In this document: piece by piece, positions 19,098 to 28,412 of the stretch
Position numbering within the stretch: position 1 is the first letter of the stretch
Layout: each line of letters begins with the position of its first letter
NCBI GenBank assembly: GCA_016214175.1
Contig: JACRPB010000124.1
Coordinates: 1 to 37,183, forward strand
From: Rhodocyclales bacterium
GTDB lineage: Bacteria; Pseudomonadota; Gammaproteobacteria; Burkholderiales; Rhodocyclaceae
DNA: 37,183 nt
Reading direction: 5' to 3'
Made by a program: the position numbers and the translations under genes
The notes under the pieces: generated by a model
Told to the model about the DNA's origin: nothing
What the model saw: the letters and a program-made list of their open reading frames with translations, nothing else
Databases searched by the model: none

Positions 19098-19973
19098 ATG
19101 GATGGACTGCTCGACCGCTTCCTCGCCTGGCTGCCCGAGAATCTGGAGCGCCCGGCGCGCATCCTGCTGATCCTGGCGCTGGCGGGGTTCGCACTGCGGC
19201 TGATCCACCGCTTCATCCCCAAGCTGCGCGACGCCATTGCGGCGCGTCAGGGCAGCCGCGAAGACAGCCAACGGGTACTGACGCTCTCGCGCGTCGTGCG
19301 CTATGGGCTCACCGTGGCGACGACCGTGATCACCGGCCTGCTGATCCTCGGCGAATTCGGCATCTCGGTGGCGCCCATTCTCGGCGCCGCCGGCGTGGTC
19401 GGCATCGCCGTCGGCTTCGGCGCGCAGAGCCTGGTCAAGGATTACTTCACCGGCTTCTTCCTGCTGCTGGAAAACCAGATCCGCATCGGCGACGTCGTCG
19501 AAGCCGGCGGCAAGGCCGGCCTCGTGGAGGAACTGACGCTGCGCTACCTGCGCCTGCGCGACTACTCGGGCAACGTTCACTACATCCCCAACGGCAACAT
19601 CTCCGTGGTCACCAACATGAGCCTGGGCCACGCCTACGCGGTCATCGACGCCGACGTGGCCTACGGCGAGGACATCGACCGCGTGGAAGCCGTGATGCGC
19701 AGCGTCGGCGACGGCATGCGCCGGGACAATGTCTTTTCCGCCAAGATCCTCGAAGACCTGGAAATCGCCGGCGTGGACCAATGGGCCGATTCGGCCATCG
19801 TCATCCGCTGCCGCTTCAAGGTCCAGCCGCTGGAACAGTGGAACGTGCGCCGCGAATACCTGCGCCGGCTCAAGCAGGCCTTCGACCGCGAAGGCATCGA
19901 GATTCCCTACCAGCACATCCAGGTGGTCTACGACGCGCCGAAGAAAAATGGGAGCGCAGATGGAAACGCTTAG
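19098..19973 (+). CDS. mscS: MscS-family small-conductance mechanosensitive channel
   Basis: VAPILGAAGVVGIAVGFGAQSLVKDYFTGFFLLLENQIRIGDVVEAGGKAGLVEELTLRYLRLRDYSGNVHYIPNGNI. Confidence 0.93.
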   Translation: MDGLLDRFLAWLPENLERPARILLILALAGFALRLIHRFIPKLRDAIAARQGSREDSQRVLTLSRVVRYGLTVATTVITGLLILGEFGISVAPILGAAGVVGIAVGFGAQSLVKDYFTGFFLLLENQIRIGDVVEAGGKAGLVEELTLRYLRLRDYSGNVHYIPNGNISVVTNMSLGHAYAVIDADVAYGEDIDRVEAVMRSVGDGMRRDNVFSAKILEDLEIAGVDQWADSAIVIRCRFKVQPLEQWNVRREYLRRLKQAFDREGIEIPYQHIQVVYDAPKKNGSADGNA

Positions 19974-21387
19974 TTCGCGCATGCACGACATCGCCTGGCC
20001 CTTCGCCCCGGCGGACGCGGCGTTGCGGCGCCTCCGGGCCGGCGCGGCGCGCATGCTGCCGGGCTGCGTGCTGCTGGCCCTGCCGCTGTCCGCGTTCGCC
20101 GCGGGCAGCGCAGTGGTGGGCGAGAACCTGCTCTGGCTCGCCATCATCCTCATGGCGGCGCGGCTGTTCGCGCCGCTGGCGACGCGCGTCGGCGTGCCCG
20201 CCGTGCTGGGCGAGCTCCTGCTGGGGGTGGTACTGGGCAACCTCGGCCTGGCCGGGCTGCACTATTTCGAGAGCATTCCGGCCGACCCCATCATCGCCTT
20301 CATCGCCGAACTCGGCGTCATCGTGCTGCTGCTGCAGATCGGCCTGGAAACGCGCATCAAGGAGCTGGTCCAGGTCGGCGGCAGCGCCATGCTGGTCGGC
20401 AGCGGCGGCATCGTCGCACCCTTCGTGCTCGGCGCCTTCGTCGCCGGCCCGCTGCTGCTGCCGGGCATGGAGCGCAACGCCTACCTGTTCCTCGGCGCCA
20501 CCCTGGCCGCCACCTCGGTGGGCATCACCGGGCGCGTGTTCCGCGACCTGGGCAAGCTCGGCACGCCGGCCGCGCGCATCGTGCTCGGCGCCGCGGTGAT
20601 CGACGACGTGCTGGGGCTGGTGATCCTGGCCGCGGTCTCCAGCCTGGTCGAGTCCGGCAGCGTCGGCCTGGGCGAAGTCGGCTGGATCGTCGGCAAGGCC
20701 GTGCTGTTCCTCGGCGGCAGCATCTGGCTCGGTCGCATGATTGCGCCGCATTCCAGCCGCTGGCTGGCGCAGATCGACGCCGGCCCCTCGATGCTGTTCG
20801 CCCAGGTGTTGGCCGCCGGCCTGGCGCTGGCCTGGCTGGCCCAGGTCATGGGGCTGGCGCCGATCATCGGCGCCTTCGCCGCCGGCCTGCTGTTCGAGCC
20901 GGTATTCCTCAAGGACTTCGAGACCCCACGCATCGTGCGCGAAATCGAGCCGCTGATGCGCGATCCGCAAAGCCGTGGTCTCATCCAGGAACTGATGCCC
21001 ATCCTGGTCCGCCATACACGGCACCAGCACGAGCACATGATCGAGCCGATCGGCTACTTCTTCGTACCCGTGTTCTTCGTGCTGACCGGCATGCAGGTCG
21101 ACCTGCGCACGCTGGCCGATCCGGCCACGCTGGGTGTGGCGCTGGGACTCACCGCGGCCGCCATCGCCGGCAAGCTGGTCGCCGGCGTCTTCGCCCGCCA
21201 GGCCGGTGGGTGGATCGTCGGCTGGGGCATGGTGCCGCGCGGCGAGGTGGGCCTTATATTCGCCATGGTCGGCCGGCAACTGGGCGTCATCGACGAATCC
21301 CTGTTCTCGGTGCTCGTGATCATGGTCATCCTGACCACGCTGATCACGCCGCCGGTGCTCACCTGGCTGCTGAAGCGGCAGCCGTGA
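19960..21387 (+). CDS. cation:proton antiporter, CPA2-like (Na+/H+ or K+/H+)
   Basis: VGVPAVLGELLLGVVLGNLGL...AELGVIVLLLQIGLETRIKEL...LGAAVIDDVLGLVIL...PIGYFFVPVFFVLTGMQVDL...GWGMVPRGEVGLIFA. Start ATG at 19960 overlaps the mscS 3' end. Confidence 0.9.
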   Translation: METLSSRMHDIAWPFAPADAALRRLRAGAARMLPGCVLLALPLSAFAAGSAVVGENLLWLAIILMAARLFAPLATRVGVPAVLGELLLGVVLGNLGLAGLHYFESIPADPIIAFIAELGVIVLLLQIGLETRIKELVQVGGSAMLVGSGGIVAPFVLGAFVAGPLLLPGMERNAYLFLGATLAATSVGITGRVFRDLGKLGTPAARIVLGAAVIDDVLGLVILAAVSSLVESGSVGLGEVGWIVGKAVLFLGGSIWLGRMIAPHSSRWLAQIDAGPSMLFAQVLAAGLALAWLAQVMGLAPIIGAFAAGLLFEPVFLKDFETPRIVREIEPLMRDPQSRGLIQELMPILVRHTRHQHEHMIEPIGYFFVPVFFVLTGMQVDLRTLADPATLGVALGLTAAAIAGKLVAGVFARQAGGWIVGWGMVPRGEVGLIFAMVGRQLGVIDESLFSVLVIMVILTTLITPPVLTWLLKRQP

Positions 21388-21417
21388 GCACGCGCTAGCG
21401 CCACGCGCACCACCAAA

Positions 21418-23115
21418 ATGGGCAAGCTGCTGCAAACCGCGCTGCGCTGGACGCTGCGGCGCTTGGTCTGGTTCATGCTGATCGCCGCCATCCTGGCGGC
21501 GGGCAACGCGCTGCGGCAAGAGTTCGCGCAATTCGAGCTCCTCATCGAAGAACTGGCGATCCTGCGCAGCGGCGACCAGGAGCTCGACCGCCAGCGGCGC
21601 ACGATCGCGGCCGCCGCGGCCGAGCGCGTGCAGGCGCTGGAGAACGCGTCGCAGGAGCGCCTGACAGCGCGCGTGGCCGCGCTCGAACGCGAGCTCGAGC
21701 AGGAGCGCGCCAGCCTGCACGGGCAGGGCGTCGTCGGCCTGCTCGCCACGCCCATCGGCGCCGGGCTCGTCGAGCGCTTGAAGCAGGACCTGGCGATCGC
21801 CGTTCTCGAACAGGAACGCGACCATCTCCAGCGCCTCATCCGCTATGCCGATGCGCTGCGCGACAGCCGCGCGGCGCAGGCCAGGCTGGAAGCGCTGCGC
21901 CTGGCCCACGTTGCCGCCTATGCCGCGCTGGCGCAAGCCGAGCGCGAGTTGGCCGCCGCCGACGGCAGCAGCCTGTGGCGCGGCCGCTGGCTCTTCTGGT
22001 CGCCGGAATTCGCCGCCCGGCAGCGCCTGGAGCAAGCGCGCGCCGCGCAGGCGGCCGGCAACCAGGCGGCCTTCGAGCGCTACGAAGCGCAGCGCCGGCT
22101 GGTGGCCGGCCTGGCGCTGCCGGGGCTGCCCCGGTTTGAAATTCCGCCGCAGCGCCTCGACGCGGTGCTGCAGCCGCTGCGCCAGGCGCTGCGCCAGCGC
22201 GAGGAGCGCTACCGCGCCAACTGGGTCAGCCAGGCCGCCGGGCCGGTGATCGCGGTACTGCCCGCCGCCGCGCTGATCCTGCTGTTCGTCGTGCTGGTTC
22301 CCGTCGCGCTCAAGGCCGCGCTCTACTTCCTCGTCGCGCCGCTGGCCGCGCGCCTGCCCACCGTCCGCCTGATACCGCAGGCCGCGGCAATGCCGGTCCG
22401 GCAAGACGCCGACACGAAGATCTCTGCGGTGTCGCTACCGCTGGTGATCGGCCGGGGCCAGCAACTGCTGATCCATCCCGAGTATCTACAAAGTTCCTCG
22501 GTGCAGGGCAAGCAGGCCACCCAGTGGCTGCTCGACTGGTCGTATCCGCTCAGCAGCCTGGCCGCCGGCCTGTTCGCGCTGACCCGGATTCGCTGCGACA
22601 GCGCAGCGTCATTCGTGATCTCGGCCACCCGCGACCCCTTGAGCGAGGTCGGCATCGTTGCCCTGCCGGACGGGGCCGCGCTGGTGTTGCAGCCGCGCGC
22701 GCTGGTCGGCGTGGTAATGCAGGACGGCCGGCCGCTACGCATCTCGCGGCACTGGCGGCTGGGCAGCCTGCATGCCTGGCTGACGCTGCAACTGCGCTAT
22801 CTGGTGTTTCACGGTCCGGCCGAGCTGATCGTCACCGGCTGTCGCGGCATACGGCTCGAAGCGGCGGGCAGCGGGCGCAGCATCAACCAGGCGGCGACAC
22901 TCGGCTTCAGCGCCAACATCGACTACGCCACGCGCCGCTGCGCAACCTTCGGCGCCTACCTGATGGGCCAGGACGAGTTGTTCAACGACTGTTTCAGCGG
23001 CGACGGCGGCTGCTACGTCTACGAGGAAATGCCCGATCGCGGCCGGCGGCCGGGCATCACCGGGCGCGGCATCGAGGGCATCGCCGATTCGCTGCTGCGC
23101 GTTTTCGGCATCTGA
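21418..23115 (+). CDS. uncharacterised membrane protein: TM - coiled coil - TM - C-terminal AIM24-like beta domain
   Basis: N-terminal TM LVWFMLIAAILAAGNAL. Long Glu/Arg/Ala heptad region. Second TM VIAVLPAAALILLFVVLVPVALKAALYFLV. C-terminal segment ...INQAATLGFSANIDYATRRCATFGAYLMGQDELFNDCFSGDGGCYVYEEMP resembles AIM24 family ends by eye. Confidence 0.7.
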   Translation: MGKLLQTALRWTLRRLVWFMLIAAILAAGNALRQEFAQFELLIEELAILRSGDQELDRQRRTIAAAAAERVQALENASQERLTARVAALERELEQERASLHGQGVVGLLATPIGAGLVERLKQDLAIAVLEQERDHLQRLIRYADALRDSRAAQARLEALRLAHVAAYAALAQAERELAAADGSSLWRGRWLFWSPEFAARQRLEQARAAQAAGNQAAFERYEAQRRLVAGLALPGLPRFEIPPQRLDAVLQPLRQALRQREERYRANWVSQAAGPVIAVLPAAALILLFVVLVPVALKAALYFLVAPLAARLPTVRLIPQAAAMPVRQDADTKISAVSLPLVIGRGQQLLIHPEYLQSSSVQGKQATQWLLDWSYPLSSLAAGLFALTRIRCDSAASFVISATRDPLSEVGIVALPDGAALVLQPRALVGVVMQDGRPLRISRHWRLGSLHAWLTLQLRYLVFHGPAELIVTGCRGIRLEAAGSGRSINQAATLGFSANIDYATRRCATFGAYLMGQDELFNDCFSGDGGCYVYEEMPDRGRRPGITGRGIEGIADSLLRVFGI

Positions 23116-23118
23116 GGT

Positions 23119-26100
23119 TCAGTCGAAGCTGAAGCTGTAGAACACGTCGATCGCGCTGTCCGCGCCGGCGCGGGTGACCACGGAAATGCGCGGCGTCAGC
23201 GCATGGGTCAGCTTCAGCGCCGCCGTCGCGGCGCTCAGGCCCTGCTCGTAGCTGAGGTGGGTACGCGCCGACAGGCGCTTGCCGACGGTGAGTATCTGGC
23301 TGGCGAGGGTTTCGCCGCCGCTGGCTTGGCGCAGCCCGAACTCGTCGACGCCGATGGCGCGCGCCAATTGCTCGCCGGCGCCGTCCTGGCCCAGGAAGCT
23401 ACCAGCGGCGGCCAGCAGCAGCGAGGCGTCGGTGCCGGCGGCATCTGGCGCGCGTCCCAGAACGATCCACGACAGCTTTTCGGCATCCGGCACCAGCGGC
23501 GTCGAAACCAGGCGCACCACCGGCCGTTGCAGCGTGCCGCCGACGGCGACGCCGGCCTCGACCGCGCCGCCCTTGCGCAGCGCCAGCACATTCAGGCCGG
23601 GGTCGTCGAGCGCGCCCTGGAAGTTCACGATGCCGCGTTCGACCACAAGCTTCTGGCCGTAGGCCTCGAAAGTGCCGTCGCGCGTGGCGATGCTGCCGCT
23701 GGCGGCGAGCGGCGCCGCCCCCGCGCCGCCACCGCTGCGCAGCCGCAGTTGGCCGACCAGGCGCGCCGCCAGGCCGGCGGCACGCACGTGAAAGCGCTCG
23801 CCCAGATCGAGCACGATGTCGGCCGCGATAGGCGCCCCGCGCTGCGCCGGCGCTGCCCGGCCGCGCACGACGATGTCGCCGGCCAGCGTGGGACGGCCCG
23901 GCGCCGCGGCGGCGACGAGGCCGGCGTCGGCGACGAGCCGGGCGGCAAGATTCAGGCTACCGTCCCGGTAGTCCAGTTGCGCCGTGCCCGAAGCCACCAG
24001 CCAGCGATCCGGCTGCTGGGACAGCGGCAGGCGGACCAGCGTGGCGTCCAGATGCGCCTGGCGCCGCTGCAGATCGAGTTCGCCGCTGACGGCCAGGCGC
24101 CCCGGTTCGGCTGGCGCGGCAAAGCCCGCCAGGCGTGCGGCGCGGCCGGGCGGATCGTGCCGGGCGACGAAATCGAGGCGTTCCACTACCGCGCGCGCGC
24201 CGTCGAAGCGGATGACCAGCGTGCCCTCGCGCAGGTGCAGGTTCTGATCGATCAGGCCGAGCGCAAGGCCGCTGCCGCGCACCGACCCGTGCAGGCGGGG
24301 TGCGGCGATGCTGCCGGACACCGCGGCATCGATAGCGAGCGCGCCGGCGCTGCTGAGGTTGCCGTCGATGGCCGGGCCGAGCCCGCTCAGGTCGGGCACG
24401 CTCGCCCGCAAGTGGCCGGCGAGACTACCGTCCGTCTGGCCGGCCAGCGCCCAGTCGCCGTCGGCAAGGGCCGGCGCCGCGCGTTTGTCCGCGGCGCCGT
24501 TCAGGCGCAACGCGAGGGCGCTGAAACGGCCGCGGCTGGACCAGCGCTGCGGCGTCCACGTCGTCTCGGCCAGCTCCACGCGCCCGGCGGCGAGCGCCAG
24601 CACGCCTGCCCCGAGAACGAGCTCGCGCCGGCTCGCCGCAAGTTTCATCGGGGCGAGCAGCAGGACAGGCCAATCGCCCGTCACACTGAAGCGCTCCAGC
24701 GTGCCGCGCCAGGCGGTATCGCGCCAGTCCTGCGCCGCTTCGATCAGCCGGCCCGTTGCCGTCAGTTCGACGCCGCGCCCGGCCGGCAAGTCCGCCGTGG
24801 CGTGCAGCCGGTGCTGCGCCCGCGTGCCGGCGACCGTCAGTTCCGCGCGCGCCAGTTGCGGCCCCTCCGGCCGGCTCAGCGTTTCCGCCGTCAGCTTGAG
24901 CGAGAGCATTTCGCCTTGCAGCGAGGCCGCTGCGTCGAGCCGCGCGATGCGATCGCCGCCGGCCAGGACGAGCTTGCGGCCATGCACATCGAGAACGAGC
25001 TGCGGCTGCGCCGAAAAACCGCTGACGACCGCCGTCAGGTCGAGCGCTCCGGCCAGTCCCGGCAGCCACCGCCGATGCTGCGCGAGATCGGGCGCAGTGA
25101 GCTTCAGGCTGAGCCGTTCGGCGCGGCTGCCCCAGCCCCCTTGCACGCTCAGGCGGCTGGCGCCGAGCTGCAGCGCCAGCGCACCGTTCAACTGCGCCGC
25201 GCCGCCGGCGGCCAGCAGATCGTCCAGCAAATGCGCGGCGTCGCGGGCGGTGAAGGCCACATCGCCGTTGCCGGCCAGCGCCTGGCCGGCGTAGCGGCTG
25301 GCGCCGAGCACGAAGCGCAGCCGGCCGGCGAGGCGCGGCGCCAGCTCACCGGCGGTGTCGAAGCTGGCGTTGAGGTCCGCCGGCGGCAGCGCAGCGATGG
25401 CGGCCGGGTCGACATGCCGCAGCCGGCCGGCAAAGCGCCAGGCGCGCGCGGCATCGAGGCGCAGCTCGCCGCTGCCGGCCAGTTCGGCGCGGCCCTGCGT
25501 CAGCGTCAGGCCGTCGACGCGCAGCCGGCGCGGTACGCCGTCCCCATCGACCGTCAACGCGGCGGCGACGCGGGAAAACGGCAAGCCGCCCCGGTCCAGC
25601 GCGGCCGGCGCGGCGTTGGCGGCGCGCAGGCCGCCCGCCAGCGCACCGGCCGCGTTGCGCGCCAGATCGAGCTCCAGCGTCAACACGGCATGCGGCCCGT
25701 CCAGGTCCAGCGCAATGGCGTCGAGCGTACCCGCGGCGCGCGCCTTCACGCGCAGCGCCGGGGGGCCGGCGGCGGCAAGTTCCGCGGTGGCCGCCAGCGC
25801 GAAGGGCGCGACGGCGTCCAGCGTCCCTTGCCCCGTCAAGGTGCCGGCGCCGAGCCGCAGCGACAGCGCCGCGATCCGGTGCAGCTTGCCGTCGCTGGCC
25901 AAGACGGCGCGCAACTCGCTGGCCAGCGGGCGCGTCGCGCCGGCCGCGCCCTCGCGCACGTCGATGCGGCCGATTTCCAGCATCCCTACGCGCACCGCCA
26001 ACGGCAGTTGCAAGTCCTCGGGCGGCGCCGCCGCCGCGGCCGCGGCCAAGGTCAGATCGATGCGGCCGACGTGCAGCGCGTCGATCGCCAGTACGCCGTC

Positions 26101-26397
26101 GACCAGCGCCCGCGGCGTCCAGCGCAGAGCGACGTCGTGGGCGCTGTAGCGGGCGGCGCCGGCCGCGATGTCGACGCGCGCCAGCGTCAGCGGCCCGACC
26201 AGCCGCCCGCGCGCGCCTTCGATGCGCACCGCATCGTTGCTGAGCCGCGCCAGCGTGGCGGCGGCCCACGTCAGGCCCGACTCGGCGCACAGCAGCCAGG
26301 CGGCGGCGCCGGCCGCCGTCAGCAACAGCGAGACCAGGGTCGCCAGCAGCGCGCGCCCGATGCGGCGCAGCGGGCGCTTGCCGCGGTCGAGCACCAT
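23119..26397 (-). CDS. tamB: translocation and assembly module subunit TamB (inner-membrane AsmA-like/DUF490)
   Basis: N-terminal TM RRIGRALLATLVSLLLTAAGAAAWLL. Long repetitive beta-rich body. C-terminal ...TFEAYGQKLVVERGIVNFQGALDDPGLNVLALRKGGAVEAGVAVGGTLQRPVVRLVSTPLVPDAEKLSWIVLGR...LSYEQGLSAATAALKLTHALTPRISVVTRAG is diagnostic. Confidence 0.94.
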   Translation of the reverse strand: MVLDRGKRPLRRIGRALLATLVSLLLTAAGAAAWLLCAESGLTWAAATLARLSNDAVRIEGARGRLVGPLTLARVDIAAGAARYSAHDVALRWTPRALVDGVLAIDALHVGRIDLTLAAAAAAAPPEDLQLPLAVRVGMLEIGRIDVREGAAGATRPLASELRAVLASDGKLHRIAALSLRLGAGTLTGQGTLDAVAPFALAATAELAAAGPPALRVKARAAGTLDAIALDLDGPHAVLTLELDLARNAAGALAGGLRAANAAPAALDRGGLPFSRVAAALTVDGDGVPRRLRVDGLTLTQGRAELAGSGELRLDAARAWRFAGRLRHVDPAAIAALPPADLNASFDTAGELAPRLAGRLRFVLGASRYAGQALAGNGDVAFTARDAAHLLDDLLAAGGAAQLNGALALQLGASRLSVQGGWGSRAERLSLKLTAPDLAQHRRWLPGLAGALDLTAVVSGFSAQPQLVLDVHGRKLVLAGGDRIARLDAAASLQGEMLSLKLTAETLSRPEGPQLARAELTVAGTRAQHRLHATADLPAGRGVELTATGRLIEAAQDWRDTAWRGTLERFSVTGDWPVLLLAPMKLAASRRELVLGAGVLALAAGRVELAETTWTPQRWSSRGRFSALALRLNGAADKRAAPALADGDWALAGQTDGSLAGHLRASVPDLSGLGPAIDGNLSSAGALAIDAAVSGSIAAPRLHGSVRGSGLALGLIDQNLHLREGTLVIRFDGARAVVERLDFVARHDPPGRAARLAGFAAPAEPGRLAVSGELDLQRRQAHLDATLVRLPLSQQPDRWLVASGTAQLDYRDGSLNLAARLVADAGLVAAAAPGRPTLAGDIVVRGRAAPAQRGAPIAADIVLDLGERFHVRAAGLAARLVGQLRLRSGGGAGAAPLAASGSIATRDGTFEAYGQKLVVERGIVNFQGALDDPGLNVLALRKGGAVEAGVAVGGTLQRPVVRLVSTPLVPDAEKLSWIVLGRAPDAAGTDASLLLAAAGSFLGQDGAGEQLARAIGVDEFGLRQASGGETLASQILTVGKRLSARTHLSYEQGLSAATAALKLTHALTPRISVVTRAGADSAIDVFYSFSFD

Positions 26398-28157
26398 CAG
26401 AACGCCACCATCAGCGCGAAATGCAAGTGCCAGCGGCCGCCGCGCGTGCCGCGCGCAAGGTCGAGCGCGAGCGGGCCGACGGGGCTCTTCCAGCGCGCAC
26501 CCGCGCCGACGCCGGCGGCCGGCTTGATTTCCCGCCAGGAATCGGCGGCGTCGCCGGCATCGACGAAGAACGCGGCCCCCCACGGCCCGTCGAGCCAGTG
26601 CGTGTATTCGAGCGCCCCGGCGAGCAGCGCCCGGCCGCCGACGACGGCATTGCCCGCGCGCACGCCGAGACTCTGATAGGCGTAGCCGCGCACCGACTGC
26701 GCGCCGCCGGCGCGAAACAGGTAGTCCTGCGGAATGCCGCTGCGCGCCACAGCCGCCGTGTAACCCGCCTCGCCGCGCAGCATCAGGCTGTCGGCCGCGC
26801 CGAGTGGCCACCACTGCTGCACGCGCAGGTGGCTGCGCACGAAGTCGCGATCGGAAAGCAGGCGCTGCGCCGCGCCGCCCAGGCGCAGCTCGACGACATT
26901 GCCGCGGCGGGGATTGAGCGCATCGTCGGCCGCCCGGCGTATCCAGCGCCAGTCGAGCGTCAAGGCGCGCTTGCGCTCGGCGGCGGCGCCCGCGGTGCGC
27001 AGCTCCTCGCGCTGCCATTCGAGACCGAGCCGCGTCTCGATGCGTCCGGCGTTACGGCTGCGCGCCACGCCGAGCACCTGGCGCGTGCTGACCAGGCCCT
27101 GGATGTCGCTGGTCTCCAACTGGGCGCCGAAGGAAGGGCGATAGCCGCGCGCGTCGGCCAACAGCCCCAGCTCGGCCGACAGCGACTGGCGCCTTTCCTC
27201 CAGCCGCAGCCCGCTGTTCAAGTCCCAGGCGCGCCCGAGAAAGTCGTGGTGGCGATAGTTGAACTCGCCGCGGGCGCCGCTGTTGGTGCCATAACCCAGG
27301 CCGAAGCCGACGCGCTGCGCCGGCGCCTCGGCCAGCGTCACCCGTACCGGAATGGTTTCGGCGGCGGCGGTCGGCACGGCCTCGATCGTCACCGCACCGA
27401 ACCAGGGACTGTTTTGCAGGCGCGACTGGAACTCGAGCAAGGCGGCGCGGCGGTAGGGTTCGCCGGGGGCAAACGGGGCCAGCCCCGCGACCAGCGCCGC
27501 GTCGTAGCGCCGCAAGCCGGTGATGGCGAGCGCGCCGAAGCGATAGGCGGGACCGGAATCGAGCGTCACCGCGAGCTGGACCTCGGCGCGCTCGGGATCG
27601 ACATCGGCGCGGCTGGAGACGATGCGCGCGGCCGCATGGTCGGTGGCCGCCGCGTCGGCGAGCAGCGCGGCCTTGGCGGCCTGCCAGTCGGCCGAGCGGA
27701 AAGCCGCCCCGGCCTTGAGCGACCAGGCCGCGCGCAGGCGTTCGCGACGCTCGGCCATCTCGCCTTCTGCGGCGGCGAGATCGCCGAGAAACTCGATGTC
27801 GATGCGCGCGACGCGGGTGAGCGGCCCCGGCGCCACGACGATCGCCAACGCCTCCGCGGCATCGGCACGAGCATCGATCTGCGGCGAGAAATAGCCTTCG
27901 GTCGCCAGCAACTCGGCCGCCTCGCGGCGCGCACGGCGCACCAGCGCCGCGCCGGCGTCGGCGTCGACGAGCGTGGCGGGCAGGTCCAGATGCCGCAGCA
28001 GGAAGCTGCGCTGCGACTCGGGGGCCATCAGGATCAAGTCCCGGCTTCTGGTATCGACAGTCACGTCGCTTGCCGTCCATGCCGGAACGCCGGACAGAAC
28101 GGTCCAGCAGGCAAGAACCCGGCACGCGCTTGAGATGGGCTTGGTGATCGTCGCCAA
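26397..28157 (-). CDS. tamA: TamA/BamA-family outer-membrane assembly factor
   Basis: POTRA-like repeats then Omp85 barrel: GFGLGYGTNSGARGEFNYRHHDFLGRAWDLNSGLRL, RAGGAQSVRGYAYQSLGV, GGRALLAGALEYTHWL, WHLHFALMVAF*. A TTG start at 28157 gives a plausible signal peptide MATITKPISSACRVLACWTVLSGVPAWTA. Stop overlaps the tamB ATG. Confidence 0.9.
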   Translation of the reverse strand: MATITKPISSACRVLACWTVLSGVPAWTASDVTVDTRSRDLILMAPESQRSFLLRHLDLPATLVDADAGAALVRRARREAAELLATEGYFSPQIDARADAAEALAIVVAPGPLTRVARIDIEFLGDLAAAEGEMAERRERLRAAWSLKAGAAFRSADWQAAKAALLADAAATDHAAARIVSSRADVDPERAEVQLAVTLDSGPAYRFGALAITGLRRYDAALVAGLAPFAPGEPYRRAALLEFQSRLQNSPWFGAVTIEAVPTAAAETIPVRVTLAEAPAQRVGFGLGYGTNSGARGEFNYRHHDFLGRAWDLNSGLRLEERRQSLSAELGLLADARGYRPSFGAQLETSDIQGLVSTRQVLGVARSRNAGRIETRLGLEWQREELRTAGAAAERKRALTLDWRWIRRAADDALNPRRGNVVELRLGGAAQRLLSDRDFVRSHLRVQQWWPLGAADSLMLRGEAGYTAAVARSGIPQDYLFRAGGAQSVRGYAYQSLGVRAGNAVVGGRALLAGALEYTHWLDGPWGAAFFVDAGDAADSWREIKPAAGVGAGARWKSPVGPLALDLARGTRGGRWHLHFALMVAF

Positions 28158-28412
28158 TCGCTCAGACCTGGCTGGCCAACTATCGCGTGGCGTCGATCGT
28201 TCGCTTGCACGCCGCCTCGTTCGCCATCGGGATGGCAAGCGCGATGGCTGGACGCACGGATATTCTCCGCAGCGGCTGGGCGCGAAGCATCGCCCGACAG
28301 GCCGCGCGACGCAGCAGCCAAGCGACGACGACTGACCGCTTTGACGTACGCGCCGAGGAACTCACGCCCGAAGCGGTCGCCATGCTGCCGTCGTCGCCCG
28401 CCAAGGCCGCAT

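Noticed and set aside
23203-26676. 1157-aa + strand ORF antisense to tamB
   Set aside because: Gln/Arg/Ala-rich antisense reading of a GC-rich gene; the minus-strand TamB has clear family motifs.
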